Assembly: GCF_902809835.1 (NCBI RefSeq)
Contig: NZ_CADDWM010000011.1
Span: forward strand, 124,001-188,000
Reading direction: 5' to 3'
DNA length: 64,000 nucleotides
From: Agromyces sp. Marseille-P2726
GTDB lineage: Bacteria > Actinomycetota > Actinomycetes > Actinomycetales > Microbacteriaceae
The position numbers and the translations under genes were made by a program. Below, one piece after another: positions 34,197 to 42,502 of this stretch. Below the pieces are notes generated by a model, which was not told where the DNA came from, did no database searches, and saw nothing but the letters and a program-made list of their open reading frames with translations. Positions within the stretch are counted from its first letter, which is position 1. The number at the start of each line of letters is the position of its first letter.

Positions 34197-34454
34197 CTAG
34201 TGGCCCTCGCCCTCGGGCAGCACCACGCGGCTCAGCGTGTAGGGCGTGTCCTCGAGCGCCGTGGACAGGATGGACTCCATCACCGGCAGCGGAACGAGGC
34301 AGTCGGCACAGGCGTCGGGACCTGCGTCGATCGTCACGACGAGCTTCTCGTCGTCATCGGGCGTCCACCGCAGCAGGTAGCCGTCGTTCGCCACCATGTC
34401 GGCGAACTCCTTGAATGCGGCATCCACCACTGCGGGGTCGGTCACCTGGGCCAT
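34197..34454 (-). CDS. Small CxxC protein, NifU C-terminal-like
   Basis: The 85-residue protein resembles the NFU/NifU C-terminal domain in layout: an N-terminal helix (AAFKEFADMVANDGYLLRW), a strand (EKLVVTIDAG), then Cys49-x-x-Cys52 (DACADCLVP) followed by a helix (MESILSTALED). The spacing of strand, CxxC and helix fits that fold; overall similarity is modest, so this is inference. NFU proteins carry and transfer Fe-S clusters. The gene lies between the UGSC partner gene (stop 1 base upstream of its ATG) and the aconitase X large subunit, which needs such a cluster. ATG at 34454 has GGAGG. A thioredoxin-like or assembly-factor role is the alternative. Confidence 0.55.
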   Translation of the reverse strand: MAQVTDPAVVDAAFKEFADMVANDGYLLRWTPDDDEKLVVTIDAGPDACADCLVPLPVMESILSTALEDTPYTLSRVVLPEGEGH

Positions 34455-34455
34455 C

Positions 34456-35565
34456 TCAGCCTCCGATCTTGCTCGTCGAGCACGGGATCTCGCGCGGCGG
34501 ATTGAGCGTGAACACCTCGACGACCGCCGAGACGCCCGCGTTGTTCGCGCCCGCGACCATGATCTGCACCGAGGTCGGGTGGCTCAGGAGACGCACGTTG
34601 TCGGGGTCATCGGTACCGCTCGCGGTATCGGGCATCGCGTCGGGGTGCGCGGCGGGCAGGCGCCAGCGCGACTTGTGCGACAGCGCGTCCTTGCCGACGG
34701 CGGCGAGCGCCGAACGACGGCGCGTCGCGTGCTCGAACACGAAGTTCCGCAGGTCGTCCTTGCTCCATCCGGCGTTCGCGAACAGCTCGGCGTGCTCGGG
34801 AACGAGCACGAGCAGCGCACTGGTGTACTCGTGGATGAGCGCCCCCGTGCGGCAGATCGTGTCGACGAAGTCGAGTGCGAGCTGCTCGGGCTCCATGCTG
34901 TGCCTGGCCTCGATGTGGATGACCGAGCGGATCACGAACGTGGTCACGACGTTGTCGGTCGCCTCGTAGCCGAACTCGGTGTGCAGCGGCGGCCAGGGGC
35001 TCTGCTCCTCGTTCTCGCCGATCACCGAGGTGTACTTGGCCGGCGTGCCCTGGGTGGCCTGGTCGAGCTTGTGCGGGTGCAGGCCGAACACGTTGATGCA
35101 TCCGAGGCGGATGGCGCGGCCGATCGTCGCATTGGCCCGGAACCCGGAGCCGAAGATGTTGCCCCGGCTGTTGATCTCGAGCTCCTCGCGCACCGGGCCG
35201 TTGACCACGAGGAAGGGCGCGGTGCCGGTGGTCGACTGCCAGATGCCGCGGCGAGGATGGGGCTCCTTGGCGATGCCCTCCCAGGCCGCGATGACGACCG
35301 GGAAGTACTCGGGCTTGCATCCGGCCATGGCCGCGTTGATCGCTGCGAGCCGCACGGTCATGTGCCGGTTCAGGTGCGTGATCGTGAAGAGGATCTCATT
35401 CGGGTCGCGGTCGACGACGGCGAGGAACTCTGCGAGGTACGACTCGGTCACCGGGACGACCGGCAGGCCGTCGGTCCATTCCTGGTTCCAGTAGTGGTCG
35501 AGCGCAGCAAGCAGGTGCTCCTCGTCGACGGCCGGCGCCGTCGAGTTGTCGATGGTGATGGTCAT
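34456..35565 (-). CDS. Uncharacterised UGSC-associated protein
   Basis: The 369-residue protein starts with EEHLLAALDHYWNQEWTDG followed by LPVVPVTE and includes AAINAAMAGCKPEYFPVV, FLVVNGPVREELEIN, NATIGRAIRLGCINVFG and SVIGENEEQSPWPPLH. From memory, proteins with WTDGLPVVPPTE and GENEEESPW segments occur beside or fused to UGSC-domain proteins and have no known activity. No signal peptide or membrane segment is visible. The conserved Cys in MAGCKP and two acidic clusters may be functional. I prefer ATG 35565 (GGAGG seven bases upstream) over ATG 35571, which overlaps the UGSC stop. Likely function: partner subunit or enzyme acting with the UGSC protein. Confidence 0.7.
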   Translation of the reverse strand: MTITIDNSTAPAVDEEHLLAALDHYWNQEWTDGLPVVPVTESYLAEFLAVVDRDPNEILFTITHLNRHMTVRLAAINAAMAGCKPEYFPVVIAAWEGIAKEPHPRRGIWQSTTGTAPFLVVNGPVREELEINSRGNIFGSGFRANATIGRAIRLGCINVFGLHPHKLDQATQGTPAKYTSVIGENEEQSPWPPLHTEFGYEATDNVVTTFVIRSVIHIEARHSMEPEQLALDFVDTICRTGALIHEYTSALLVLVPEHAELFANAGWSKDDLRNFVFEHATRRRSALAAVGKDALSHKSRWRLPAAHPDAMPDTASGTDDPDNVRLLSHPTSVQIMVAGANNAGVSAVVEVFTLNPPREIPCSTSKIGG

Positions 35566-35567
35566 GT

Positions 35568-36107
35568 TCATTCCTCCACGCCGAGAATTCGCAGCAGTTC
35601 GGGCAGCGCGGTCTGCGCTCGGTCCTTGATCTCTTCGGACGACAGGCTCGCCACGGGGTGCTTGACGGCGTAGAAGTCGAAGCCGGGGAAGCCCATCACC
35701 CGCGCCATCGCCTCGCCCGACGGCAGGAACGAGTCCGAGGTGATGGATGCGGTCGGGATGCCACGGCGCTCGAGCAGGATGCCGTCGGCCACCGAGGCCG
35801 CGCTGCACGAGCCGCAGTCGCCGACGGCGGTGATCACGAAGTCGACCTCGTCGGCGATGCGGTCGAGAAGCTCGTCCTTGGCCGGGGTGCCGAAGTAGTC
35901 CTTCGTGTACAGCTTCGACTCGCCCGCGCCGTAGTGGCGCTGGAGCAGCCGGCCGATCTCCTCGAGGAGGAGGGTCGCGTTCGGTTTCGTGTTGTCGAGC
36001 AGCCCGATCGTGAGGCCCTTGAGGCTCACCGGGCGCGGGGACAGCGTGCTGTCCTGTGCCCCCTCTTCCATCCCGGTGGGATCGAGGAGAAGCTCTGTCA
36101 TCGCCAT
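35568..36107 (-). CDS. UGSC-family protein, cysteine form (CGSC)
   Basis: The 179-residue protein carries GDCGSCSAASVADGILLERR, with Cys98-Gly-Ser-Cys101. This is the cysteine version of the U-G-S-C motif that defines UGSC (seleno)proteins, where the first position is often selenocysteine. Here the codon is TGC, so no selenocysteine machinery is needed. The preceding strand (VDFVITAVGD) and following helix place the motif as a redox or nucleophilic centre. N-terminal residues 1-30 are variable. ATG at 36107 has GAAGGG upstream; an ATG at residue 3 is possible. It heads the minus-strand operon with its partner, the NifU-like protein, aconitase X and an ABC importer. The family's reaction is unknown. 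Confidence 0.75.
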   Translation of the reverse strand: MAMTELLLDPTGMEEGAQDSTLSPRPVSLKGLTIGLLDNTKPNATLLLEEIGRLLQRHYGAGESKLYTKDYFGTPAKDELLDRIADEVDFVITAVGDCGSCSAASVADGILLERRGIPTASITSDSFLPSGEAMARVMGFPGFDFYAVKHPVASLSSEEIKDRAQTALPELLRILGVEE

Positions 36108-36269
36108 TTCATGCCCTTCTTCGCGCTCTGCTGAATCGGCGTCGACACTCTCTCACGCAGAAAAAGGAGGGCCCCACCGCGCTTTCATCCTGCGGAAGGG
36201 ATCCTCACCCGAGCCGATCGGAGCGTGCAGGATGGCTCTGTGCCGATCACCACCAGAGGACCCAGTGCC

Positions 36270-37430
36270 GTGCCCTCCCGCGATCAAGCGACGATTCCCC
36301 CGACGATGCGAGCCGCCGTGCTCCGCGGCGACGAGCCCCGGCTCGAGGTGCTCGAGGTCGCCACTCCCACGCCGCGTGCGGGCGAAGCCCTCCTCGAGGT
36401 GATCTCGTGCGGCGTCTGCCACACCGACCTGCACGTCATCAAGGGAGAAGTCAGGTTCCCGCGGCCCGCCGTGCTCGGCCACGAGGTGAGCGGCCGCATC
36501 GTCGCGATCGGCGAGGGCACCGAAGAGACGCGCGGCCTGCAGCCGGGCGATGTCGTTGCGGCGGGCTTCATCATGCCCTGCGAACGCTGCGACCAGTGCG
36601 CACGCGGTCGCGACGACCTCTGCGTCGAGTTCTTCGCGCAGAACCGCCTGCGGGGAACGCTCTACGACGGGGAGAGCCGGCTGGCGATGCCCGACGGTTC
36701 GTTCCTCGCCATGTACTCGATGGGCGGACTCGCGGAGTACGCCGTCGTGCCGCTCTCGGCGCTCACCGCCCTGCCCGACGGCCTCGATCCCGAGCTCGCG
36801 TGCATCCTCGGCTGCTCCGGGCTCACCTCGTACGGCGCGGTGTTCCGGGCCGGCGAGGTCGCACAGGGCGACTCCGTCGCCATCGTGGGCGTGGGCGGGA
36901 TCGGCTCGAGCCTGATCCCGATGTCCCGATCGGCCGGAGCCACCACGATCGTCGCCGTCGACGTGGCCGACGAGAAGCTCGAGCGGGCGCGCGAACTCGG
37001 CGCGACGCACACCGTGAACGCCCGGGAGACCGATCCCGTCGCGGCCGTCCGGGAGGCGACCGGGGGCGTGCGCGTCGCGTTCGAGGCGCTCGGACATCCC
37101 ACCACCTTCGCGCAGGCGGTGGGCATGCTCGATGACGGCGGCCGCATGGTGGCCATCGGCATCGCCGCGGGCTCCGCGACGGCCGACGTGGAGATCACGC
37201 CGCTGGTGCGCCGTGGTCACCACATCGTCGGATCGTTCGGCGGACGCACGCGAACGGACCTGCCGGAGGTCGCCGCCCTCGCCGCCGCGGGGGCGTTCGA
37301 CGTGTCGTCGCTCGTGACCCGGCGGTTCGACCTCGACGACGCCGATGCGGCGTACCAAGCCCTCGCGCGCGGCGAGATCACCGGACGCGCCGTCATCGTG
37401 ACGGGCGCGGCAACGAAGGAGTTCGGATGA
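36270..37430 (+). CDS. Zinc-dependent alcohol dehydrogenase (MDR family)
   Basis: The 386-residue protein is a medium-chain dehydrogenase. The catalytic zinc site is Cys47 (SCGVCHTDLH) with His71 (LGHEVSG), and the structural zinc cysteines are 104, 107, 110 and 118. The NAD(P) fold has IVGVGGIGSS. It oxidises a secondary or primary alcohol, or a hydroxyacyl-CoA ring intermediate. Start choice: GTG 36270 has AGAGGA about ten bases upstream; ATG 36306 (MRAAVLRGDE) begins exactly at the conserved domain but has no ribosome site. The stop overlaps the MaoC gene (ATGA). It is the first of six tightly overlapping genes and diverges from the UGSC operon. Confidence 0.85.
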   Translation: MPSRDQATIPPTMRAAVLRGDEPRLEVLEVATPTPRAGEALLEVISCGVCHTDLHVIKGEVRFPRPAVLGHEVSGRIVAIGEGTEETRGLQPGDVVAAGFIMPCERCDQCARGRDDLCVEFFAQNRLRGTLYDGESRLAMPDGSFLAMYSMGGLAEYAVVPLSALTALPDGLDPELACILGCSGLTSYGAVFRAGEVAQGDSVAIVGVGGIGSSLIPMSRSAGATTIVAVDVADEKLERARELGATHTVNARETDPVAAVREATGGVRVAFEALGHPTTFAQAVGMLDDGGRMVAIGIAAGSATADVEITPLVRRGHHIVGSFGGRTRTDLPEVAALAAAGAFDVSSLVTRRFDLDDADAAYQALARGEITGRAVIVTGAATKEFG

Positions 37431-37903
37431 CAGACACCCCCACCGCCCCGGCGACCGTGGAGACCACCATCCACGACGTCGGCGACATCCTCGGCGCCAA
37501 GTTCGGCCCGTCGGACTGGCGAGCGATCCCCCAGGAGGACATCGACCTCTACGCGCAACTGTCGGGCGACGACAACCCGATCCACGTCGACGCCGAGCGC
37601 GCCGCGCAGTCGCCGTACGGCGGGCGAATCGCGCACGGCATGCTGACGCTGAGCATGATCGTGCCGCACCTCCGGCAGATCTACCGGGTCACCGGCACCC
37701 GCACGGGCATCGTCTACGGCTTCAACAAGATCCGGTTCCCGCAGCCGGTGCCGTCGGGCGCCCGCATCCGGGTGTCGGGTGAGGTCGTCGGGGTCACCGA
37801 CCTCGGCGACGGATGGCAGGTCGAGCTCGCCCTCGTCTGGGAGGTCGAGGGCGCCGTCAAGCCCGCCGTCGTGGCGGAACTCGTCCTGAGGCACTACCGA
37901 TGA
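37427..37903 (+). CDS. MaoC-family enoyl-CoA hydratase/dehydratase
   Basis: The 158-residue hot-dog protein carries the R-specific hydratase motif in LYAQLSGDDNPIHVD, followed by YGGRIAHGMLTLSMIV. The Asp and His are in the catalytic positions. It would hydrate a 2-enoyl-CoA to the 3-hydroxyacyl-CoA or run the reverse reaction. ATG at 37427 and stop at 37903 both overlap neighbouring genes by four bases, so it is part of one translationally coupled unit with the alcohol dehydrogenase and SDR. The context suggests that it follows the acyl-CoA dehydrogenase step encoded at the end of the same operon. Confidence 0.88.
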   Translation: MTDTPTAPATVETTIHDVGDILGAKFGPSDWRAIPQEDIDLYAQLSGDDNPIHVDAERAAQSPYGGRIAHGMLTLSMIVPHLRQIYRVTGTRTGIVYGFNKIRFPQPVPSGARIRVSGEVVGVTDLGDGWQVELALVWEVEGAVKPAVVAELVLRHYR

Positions 37904-38817
37904 GCGGCGTGCGCCTCGACGGCCGCGTCGCGATCGTGACGGGCGCGGGCCGCAGCCTGGGCAGGGCGTACGCGATCGCCCTCGCTGCGGCGGGCGCCGC
38001 CGTCGTCGTCAACGACATCGACCAGGCGAGCGCCGACGAGACCGTCGATGCGATCACGACCGCGGGCGGCCGGGCCGTGTCGTCGGTCGGGCCGGTCGGC
38101 CCGACCGAGACGGCCGACCAGCTCGTGACCGCCGCCGTCGACGCCTTCGGCCGACTCGACGTGCTCGTGGCCAACGCGGGCGTGCTTCGCGACCGGGTGC
38201 TCTGGAAGATGAGCGACGACGACTTCGACGCCGTGATCGGCACCCATCTCCGCGGCACGTTCACCTGCGGCCGGGCCGCCGCCAGGTTCCTGCGCGAGCA
38301 GGGCGAGGGCGGCCGTCTGATCCTCATCGGATCGCCCGCCGGACAGTTCGGCAGCTTCGGCCAGACGAACTACGCCGCGGCCAAGGCCGGTCTGGTGGCC
38401 ATGGCCCGCACCTGGTCGCTCGAACTCGCCCGTGACGGGATCACCGCGAACACCGTCATCCCGACCGCCCTGTCGCCGATGACCGCGACGATCCCCGAAT
38501 ACGCCGAGCACTATCGGCGGTTCGTCGAGGGCGAGCCGATCCCCCGCGACCTCCGGCGCGACCGTGCCCTCGGCAGCCCCGAGGACGTCGCGCCGCTCGT
38601 CGTCTGGCTCGCGAGCGGCGAGTCGCAGGAGGTCACCGGCCAGGCCATCGGGATCGGCGGGGACCGACTCGCCCTGTACTCGCATCCGGCGGTGCTCGAC
38701 GTCGAGTACGCCGAGGGCGGCTGGGGCGCAGACGGCATCGATGCGGCCTGGCGCGCTCGCTTCGCGCCCCAGGCGCAGCTGTCAGGACCCCCCAGCCGGA
38801 AGGGAGCAGACGAATGA
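37900..38817 (+). CDS. SDR-family dehydrogenase, 3-hydroxyacyl-CoA/MFE-2-like
   Basis: The 305-residue protein has TGAGRSLGRAYA at 14-25, NAG at 92-94 and the catalytic residues Ser145, Tyr158 and Lys162 (YAAAKAG). The GAGRSLGRAYA form and the tail after residue 250 resemble the dehydrogenase part of peroxisomal multifunctional enzyme 2 and related 3-hydroxyacyl-CoA dehydrogenases. This fits its place after a MaoC hydratase gene, the usual domain pair in MFE-2. It likely oxidises a 3R-hydroxyacyl-CoA with NAD. The ATGA overlaps at both ends (37900-37903 and 38814-38817) show tight coupling. Confidence 0.87.
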   Translation: MSGVRLDGRVAIVTGAGRSLGRAYAIALAAAGAAVVVNDIDQASADETVDAITTAGGRAVSSVGPVGPTETADQLVTAAVDAFGRLDVLVANAGVLRDRVLWKMSDDDFDAVIGTHLRGTFTCGRAAARFLREQGEGGRLILIGSPAGQFGSFGQTNYAAAKAGLVAMARTWSLELARDGITANTVIPTALSPMTATIPEYAEHYRRFVEGEPIPRDLRRDRALGSPEDVAPLVVWLASGESQEVTGQAIGIGGDRLALYSHPAVLDVEYAEGGWGADGIDAAWRARFAPQAQLSGPPSRKGADE

Positions 38818-40421
38818 CCGGCCCCCACTACAGCGACGTCTGGCGCGGGATCGCCGAGCGGGAGCCCGCCCGAACGGCTGTCGCCACCCGGCACGCCACC
38901 TGGAGCTACGGCCAGTTGGCGGCCGAGGCCGACGCCGTCGCCCGCTTCCTCGTCGAGCGAGGCCTGGCCCCTCTCGACGCGGCGGCGCTGCTGCTCTACA
39001 ACCTGCCGGAGTACCTGTCGATCAACTGGGGATGCCTCGCGACGGGCGTGGCACCGGTCGCCATCAACTATCGCTATCGCGCAGGCGAGGTTCGCGACCT
39101 GCTCCTCGACTCCGACTCGAAGGTGCTCTTCGCCCCGACCTCGCTCGGGGCGATCGCCGCCGAGGCGGCGACGGGGCTCGAGATCGAGCTCGTCACGATC
39201 GACGACGGGGGCGAGCCCGTGCGCGGCGCGACCCGCTACGAGGACCTCGTGGCCGCCGGCGGCCATCTGCCGCCGATCGCACCGAGGGGGGCCGACATGC
39301 GCATCTACACCGGCGGCACGACCGGCTCTCCGAAGGCGGTCGTGTGGGAGCTCGACACGCTGCTCGAAGCCCGCAGGCAGTCGACGTGGGGCATCATCGG
39401 GGTCACGCCCCCCGAGACCGTCGAGGGCGCCGTCGAGATCGCGACCAGTCCCGCGACCCCGCGGGTGACCACGCTCCCCCTCAGCCCGATGCTGCACGGG
39501 ACCGCGTCGTCGACGACGATGGGCACCCTCGCCATCGGCGGCACCGTGGTGTTGCACGCGAGCCCCAGGATGGACATCGACGAGGCCTACCGCCTCGCGA
39601 TGGAGCACCGGGCCACACGGCTCATCGTGGCCGGCGACGCGCTCGCGCTCCCGCTCGTGGAACGGGCCGAACGCGGCGAGGGCCTCCCGTACGTGACCTC
39701 GATCCTGAGCTCGGGCATGCGGTTCAGCGACGACGTGAAGCGACGGCTGCACACGGTCGGCGACCTCTCGATCGTCGACATGCTCGCGTCGAGCGAGGGC
39801 GGACCGTACGCGTTCGGCATCACGAAGGGCGTCGACGACCTCCCCGCCCGGCTCGTGCTCCAACCCGGCGCGGTGCTGCTCGACGACGAGCACCGCGAGA
39901 TCACCCTGGAGGCGGGCGCCCTGGGCCGCCTGGCCTTCCGCGGCATCCTGCCCAAGGGCTACTACGGCGACCCCGAGAAGACGGCGTCGGCCTTCCCGAC
40001 GATCCGCGGGCACCGGTACGTGATCCCCGGCGACTGGGCTCGTTCCAACGGCGACGGCACGATCGAGCTGCTGGGCCGGCTGAGCGCGGTCGTCAACACC
40101 GGTGGTGAGAAGGTCTTCCCCGCCGAGGTCGAGAATGCCCTGCTGGAGCATCCGGCGGTCGACGACGCCGTCGTGTTCGGCCTGCCCGACCGGCGGTTCG
40201 GCGAGGTGGTCTGCGCGATGGTCGCGCCGGCCGAGGGCGCCGAGGTCGACGTCGAGGCGCTGCAGGCGTTCGTGGGCGAACGGCTCGCCGGGTACAAGAA
40301 GCCGCGGCACATCCTCGTGCGTCAGAGCCTCGAGCGCACCCTGACCGGCAAGGTCGAGCTGGCACGCGTGAAGGAGGACGCGCTCAGCGAGCTCGCCCGG
40401 CAGACGGAGGCGGTCGGATGA
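38814..40421 (+). CDS. AMP-forming acyl-CoA synthetase/ligase
   Basis: The 535-residue adenylating enzyme has the phosphate loop IYTGGTTGSPKAV at 164-176, the LGRLSAVVNTGGEKVFPAEV hinge region and the catalytic lysine Lys513 (ERTLTGKVELAR). It converts a carboxylic acid to its CoA thioester through an acyl-adenylate. Acyl specificity is not readable, though the overall form resembles actinobacterial FadD-type ligases used for steroid or alicyclic acids. It provides the entry step for the operon's hydratase, dehydrogenases and acyl-CoA dehydrogenase. ATGA overlaps connect it to the SDR gene before and the amidohydrolase gene after it. Confidence 0.88.
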   Translation: MTGPHYSDVWRGIAEREPARTAVATRHATWSYGQLAAEADAVARFLVERGLAPLDAAALLLYNLPEYLSINWGCLATGVAPVAINYRYRAGEVRDLLLDSDSKVLFAPTSLGAIAAEAATGLEIELVTIDDGGEPVRGATRYEDLVAAGGHLPPIAPRGADMRIYTGGTTGSPKAVVWELDTLLEARRQSTWGIIGVTPPETVEGAVEIATSPATPRVTTLPLSPMLHGTASSTTMGTLAIGGTVVLHASPRMDIDEAYRLAMEHRATRLIVAGDALALPLVERAERGEGLPYVTSILSSGMRFSDDVKRRLHTVGDLSIVDMLASSEGGPYAFGITKGVDDLPARLVLQPGAVLLDDEHREITLEAGALGRLAFRGILPKGYYGDPEKTASAFPTIRGHRYVIPGDWARSNGDGTIELLGRLSAVVNTGGEKVFPAEVENALLEHPAVDDAVVFGLPDRRFGEVVCAMVAPAEGAEVDVEALQAFVGERLAGYKKPRHILVRQSLERTLTGKVELARVKEDALSELARQTEAVG

Positions 40422-41299
40422 CCCCGGCGCAGCCGAGCCTCGACCTCGACGCACTCACCGCGGTCGACGTGCACGTGCATGTGCAGGTCGACAGCACCGG
40501 ACGACGGGCGTCCCCATCCGCACTGACGGAGGCGCTCGCGAAGTACTTCAAGAGCTCCGAGGAGCCGCGCACGGTCGACCAGACCGCCGAGTACTACCGC
40601 GAGCGCGGCATGGGCGCGGTGGTGTTCACGGTCGACGCGACGACGAACCTCGGCCACGCACCGAACAGCATCGACGAGCTCATCGAGGGAGCGCTGCGCA
40701 ACGGCGACGTGCTGATCCCGTTCGGCAGCGTCGATCCGCTGCAGGGACCGGCCGCCGTCGACGAGGCGCGGCGGCAGGCGGCGCTCGGGGCGCGGGGCTT
40801 CAAGTTCCACCCGTCGGTGCAGGCGTTCGATCCCTCGTCACCCGATCACGTCCCCCTGTGGTCCGCGATCGAGGAGCTCGGACTGCCCGTCGTCGTGCAC
40901 ACGGGACAGACGGGGGCCGGCGCGCAGCTCCCGGGCGGATGGGGCTTCCGGCTCTCGCTGTCGAACCCGATGCTGCTCGACGACGTCGCGGCGCGGCATC
41001 CCGACCTGCAGATCGTGATGGCGCACCCGAGCGTGCCTTGGCAGGACGAGGCGATCGCCGTAGCGACCCACAAGGGCAACGTCTGGATCGACCTCTCGGG
41101 CTGGTCGGCGAAGTACTTCCCGCCCGCACTGGTCCGCGCGGCACGCACGTTCCTGAAGCACAAGGTGCTCTTCGGCACCGACCTGCCTGCACTGACTCCC
41201 GACCGGTGGCTGCGCGACTTCGAACTGCTGGAGTACGACGACGACGTGCGCGAGCTGATCCTGAAGCGCAACGCCGCCCGATTGCTGGGCCTGGAATGA
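40418..41299 (+). CDS. Amidohydrolase-2-family metal-dependent hydrolase or decarboxylase
   Basis: The 293-residue TIM-barrel protein has the metal pair His19/His21 in DVHVHVQ, a histidine in VVVHTGQTG, IVMAHPSVPW and the final aspartate in LFGTDLPALTPDRW. These match the ACMSD/gamma-resorcylate decarboxylase branch of amidohydrolases (PF04909). Members decarboxylate aromatic or unsaturated acids or hydrolyse lactone or ring C-C bonds. In an operon of CoA-dependent enzymes it may open a ring product or act on the free acid. Both ends overlap neighbours by four bases. The exact reaction is unknown. Confidence 0.83.
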   Translation: MTPAQPSLDLDALTAVDVHVHVQVDSTGRRASPSALTEALAKYFKSSEEPRTVDQTAEYYRERGMGAVVFTVDATTNLGHAPNSIDELIEGALRNGDVLIPFGSVDPLQGPAAVDEARRQAALGARGFKFHPSVQAFDPSSPDHVPLWSAIEELGLPVVVHTGQTGAGAQLPGGWGFRLSLSNPMLLDDVAARHPDLQIVMAHPSVPWQDEAIAVATHKGNVWIDLSGWSAKYFPPALVRAARTFLKHKVLFGTDLPALTPDRWLRDFELLEYDDDVRELILKRNAARLLGLE

Positions 41300-42477
41300 G
41301 CACCGCGCCGCCCACCGATCTGCTCGGGTACTGGGATGAGCTGCTCACCGACGTCGAACGCGAGAAGCTGCGGTCGCTGCGCGCCCTTCTCGAGGAACGC
41401 GCGAGACCGCATCTCGCCGAGTGGTGGGAGGCGGCCGAGTCACCCGCTCACCTGCGCCAGGAGCTCGCCGCCCTGCGCCTCGAGGACGACCCGGCGCTGC
41501 TGGGCGACGATGGGCGCCCGAGCCCGTTCTACATCGGGTTCAAGCACTTCGAGTTCGCCCGCTTCGACCTGTCGATCGGCACCGTCTACGGCGGGCAGGT
41601 CGGCATGTTCCGAACGGTGGTGCGCGAGGGCGGCTCACCCGAGCAGGTGGCGGCGCTCGACGAACGCATCGCCAGGTTCGAGTACACCGGATGTTTCGCG
41701 CTCACCGAGCCCGATCACGGCTCCGACATCGCGCTCGGGCTCGCGACCACCGCCACGCGCGACGGCGACTCCTGGACGATCACCGGACGCAAGCGCTGGA
41801 TCGGCAACGCGGCGATCTCCGACGTGATCCTCGTGATCGCGAAGGATGCCGCGGACGGCCGCGCGAAGGCGTTCCTCGTGCCGCGCGAAGCGCCCGGCGT
41901 GTCACTCACCGAGATCCGCGGCAAGATCGCCGCGCGCATGGTCCGGAACGCCGACATCGTCCTCGACGGGGTGCGGGTCGATGAATCGCAGCGCCTGCAG
42001 CGCATCGACTCGTTCCGCGACGTGTCGGCGATCCTCGCGCAACTGCGCTTCGTGATCGGCTGGAACGCCGCGGGCCTGCAGACCGGCGCCTACGAGGCGG
42101 CGCTGCGGTACGCCCTGGCACGGGAGCAGTTCGGGCGACCGATCGCCGGCTTCCAGCTGATGCAGGAGAAGCTGACACGGATGCTCGGCAACGCCACAGC
42201 CACCCTCGCACTCGCGGTGCGCCTCACCGAGCTCAAGGCGCGCGGCGAGCTCACCGAGGTGCACGCCGCACTCGCGAAGACGTGGGCGGCAGACCGCACC
42301 CGCGAGACGGTCGCGCTCGGGCGTGAGATCGGCGGGGCGGAGGGGGGGCGGGTCGAGACCGATCTGGCCCGCTTCTTCGGGGATGCCGAGGCCGGCTACA
42401 CGTTCGAGGGCACCCACGAGATGAACTCGCTCATCGTGGGCCGGGCGATCACGGGGCTCAGCGCGTTCACTCGCTGA
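41296..42477 (+). CDS. Acyl-CoA dehydrogenase, glutaryl-CoA dehydrogenase-like
   Basis: The 393-residue flavoprotein shows CFALTEPDHGSDIALGLATT, the WIGNAAISD segment, the REQFGRPIAGFQLMQEKL helix and, near the end, FEGTHEMNSLIVGRAITG with Glu371 in the position of the catalytic base. This ending is the pattern of glutaryl-CoA dehydrogenase (YEGTHDIxALILGRAITG). Its substrate could therefore be a dicarboxylic or ring-derived acyl-CoA, with possible decarboxylation. It is the last gene of the six-gene operon (ATGA overlap with the amidohydrolase gene) and is convergent with the NDMA-type alcohol dehydrogenase gene 25 bases away. Confidence 0.87.
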   Translation: MSTAPPTDLLGYWDELLTDVEREKLRSLRALLEERARPHLAEWWEAAESPAHLRQELAALRLEDDPALLGDDGRPSPFYIGFKHFEFARFDLSIGTVYGGQVGMFRTVVREGGSPEQVAALDERIARFEYTGCFALTEPDHGSDIALGLATTATRDGDSWTITGRKRWIGNAAISDVILVIAKDAADGRAKAFLVPREAPGVSLTEIRGKIAARMVRNADIVLDGVRVDESQRLQRIDSFRDVSAILAQLRFVIGWNAAGLQTGAYEAALRYALAREQFGRPIAGFQLMQEKLTRMLGNATATLALAVRLTELKARGELTEVHAALAKTWAADRTRETVALGREIGGAEGGRVETDLARFFGDAEAGYTFEGTHEMNSLIVGRAITGLSAFTR

Positions 42478-42502
42478 GCCCCGTGCCCGGCGTCTGCCGG
42501 CT

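Noticed and set aside
35800-35830. Selenocysteine in the UGSC protein
   Set aside because: The codon at the first motif position is TGC; there is no in-frame TGA or need for a SECIS element.
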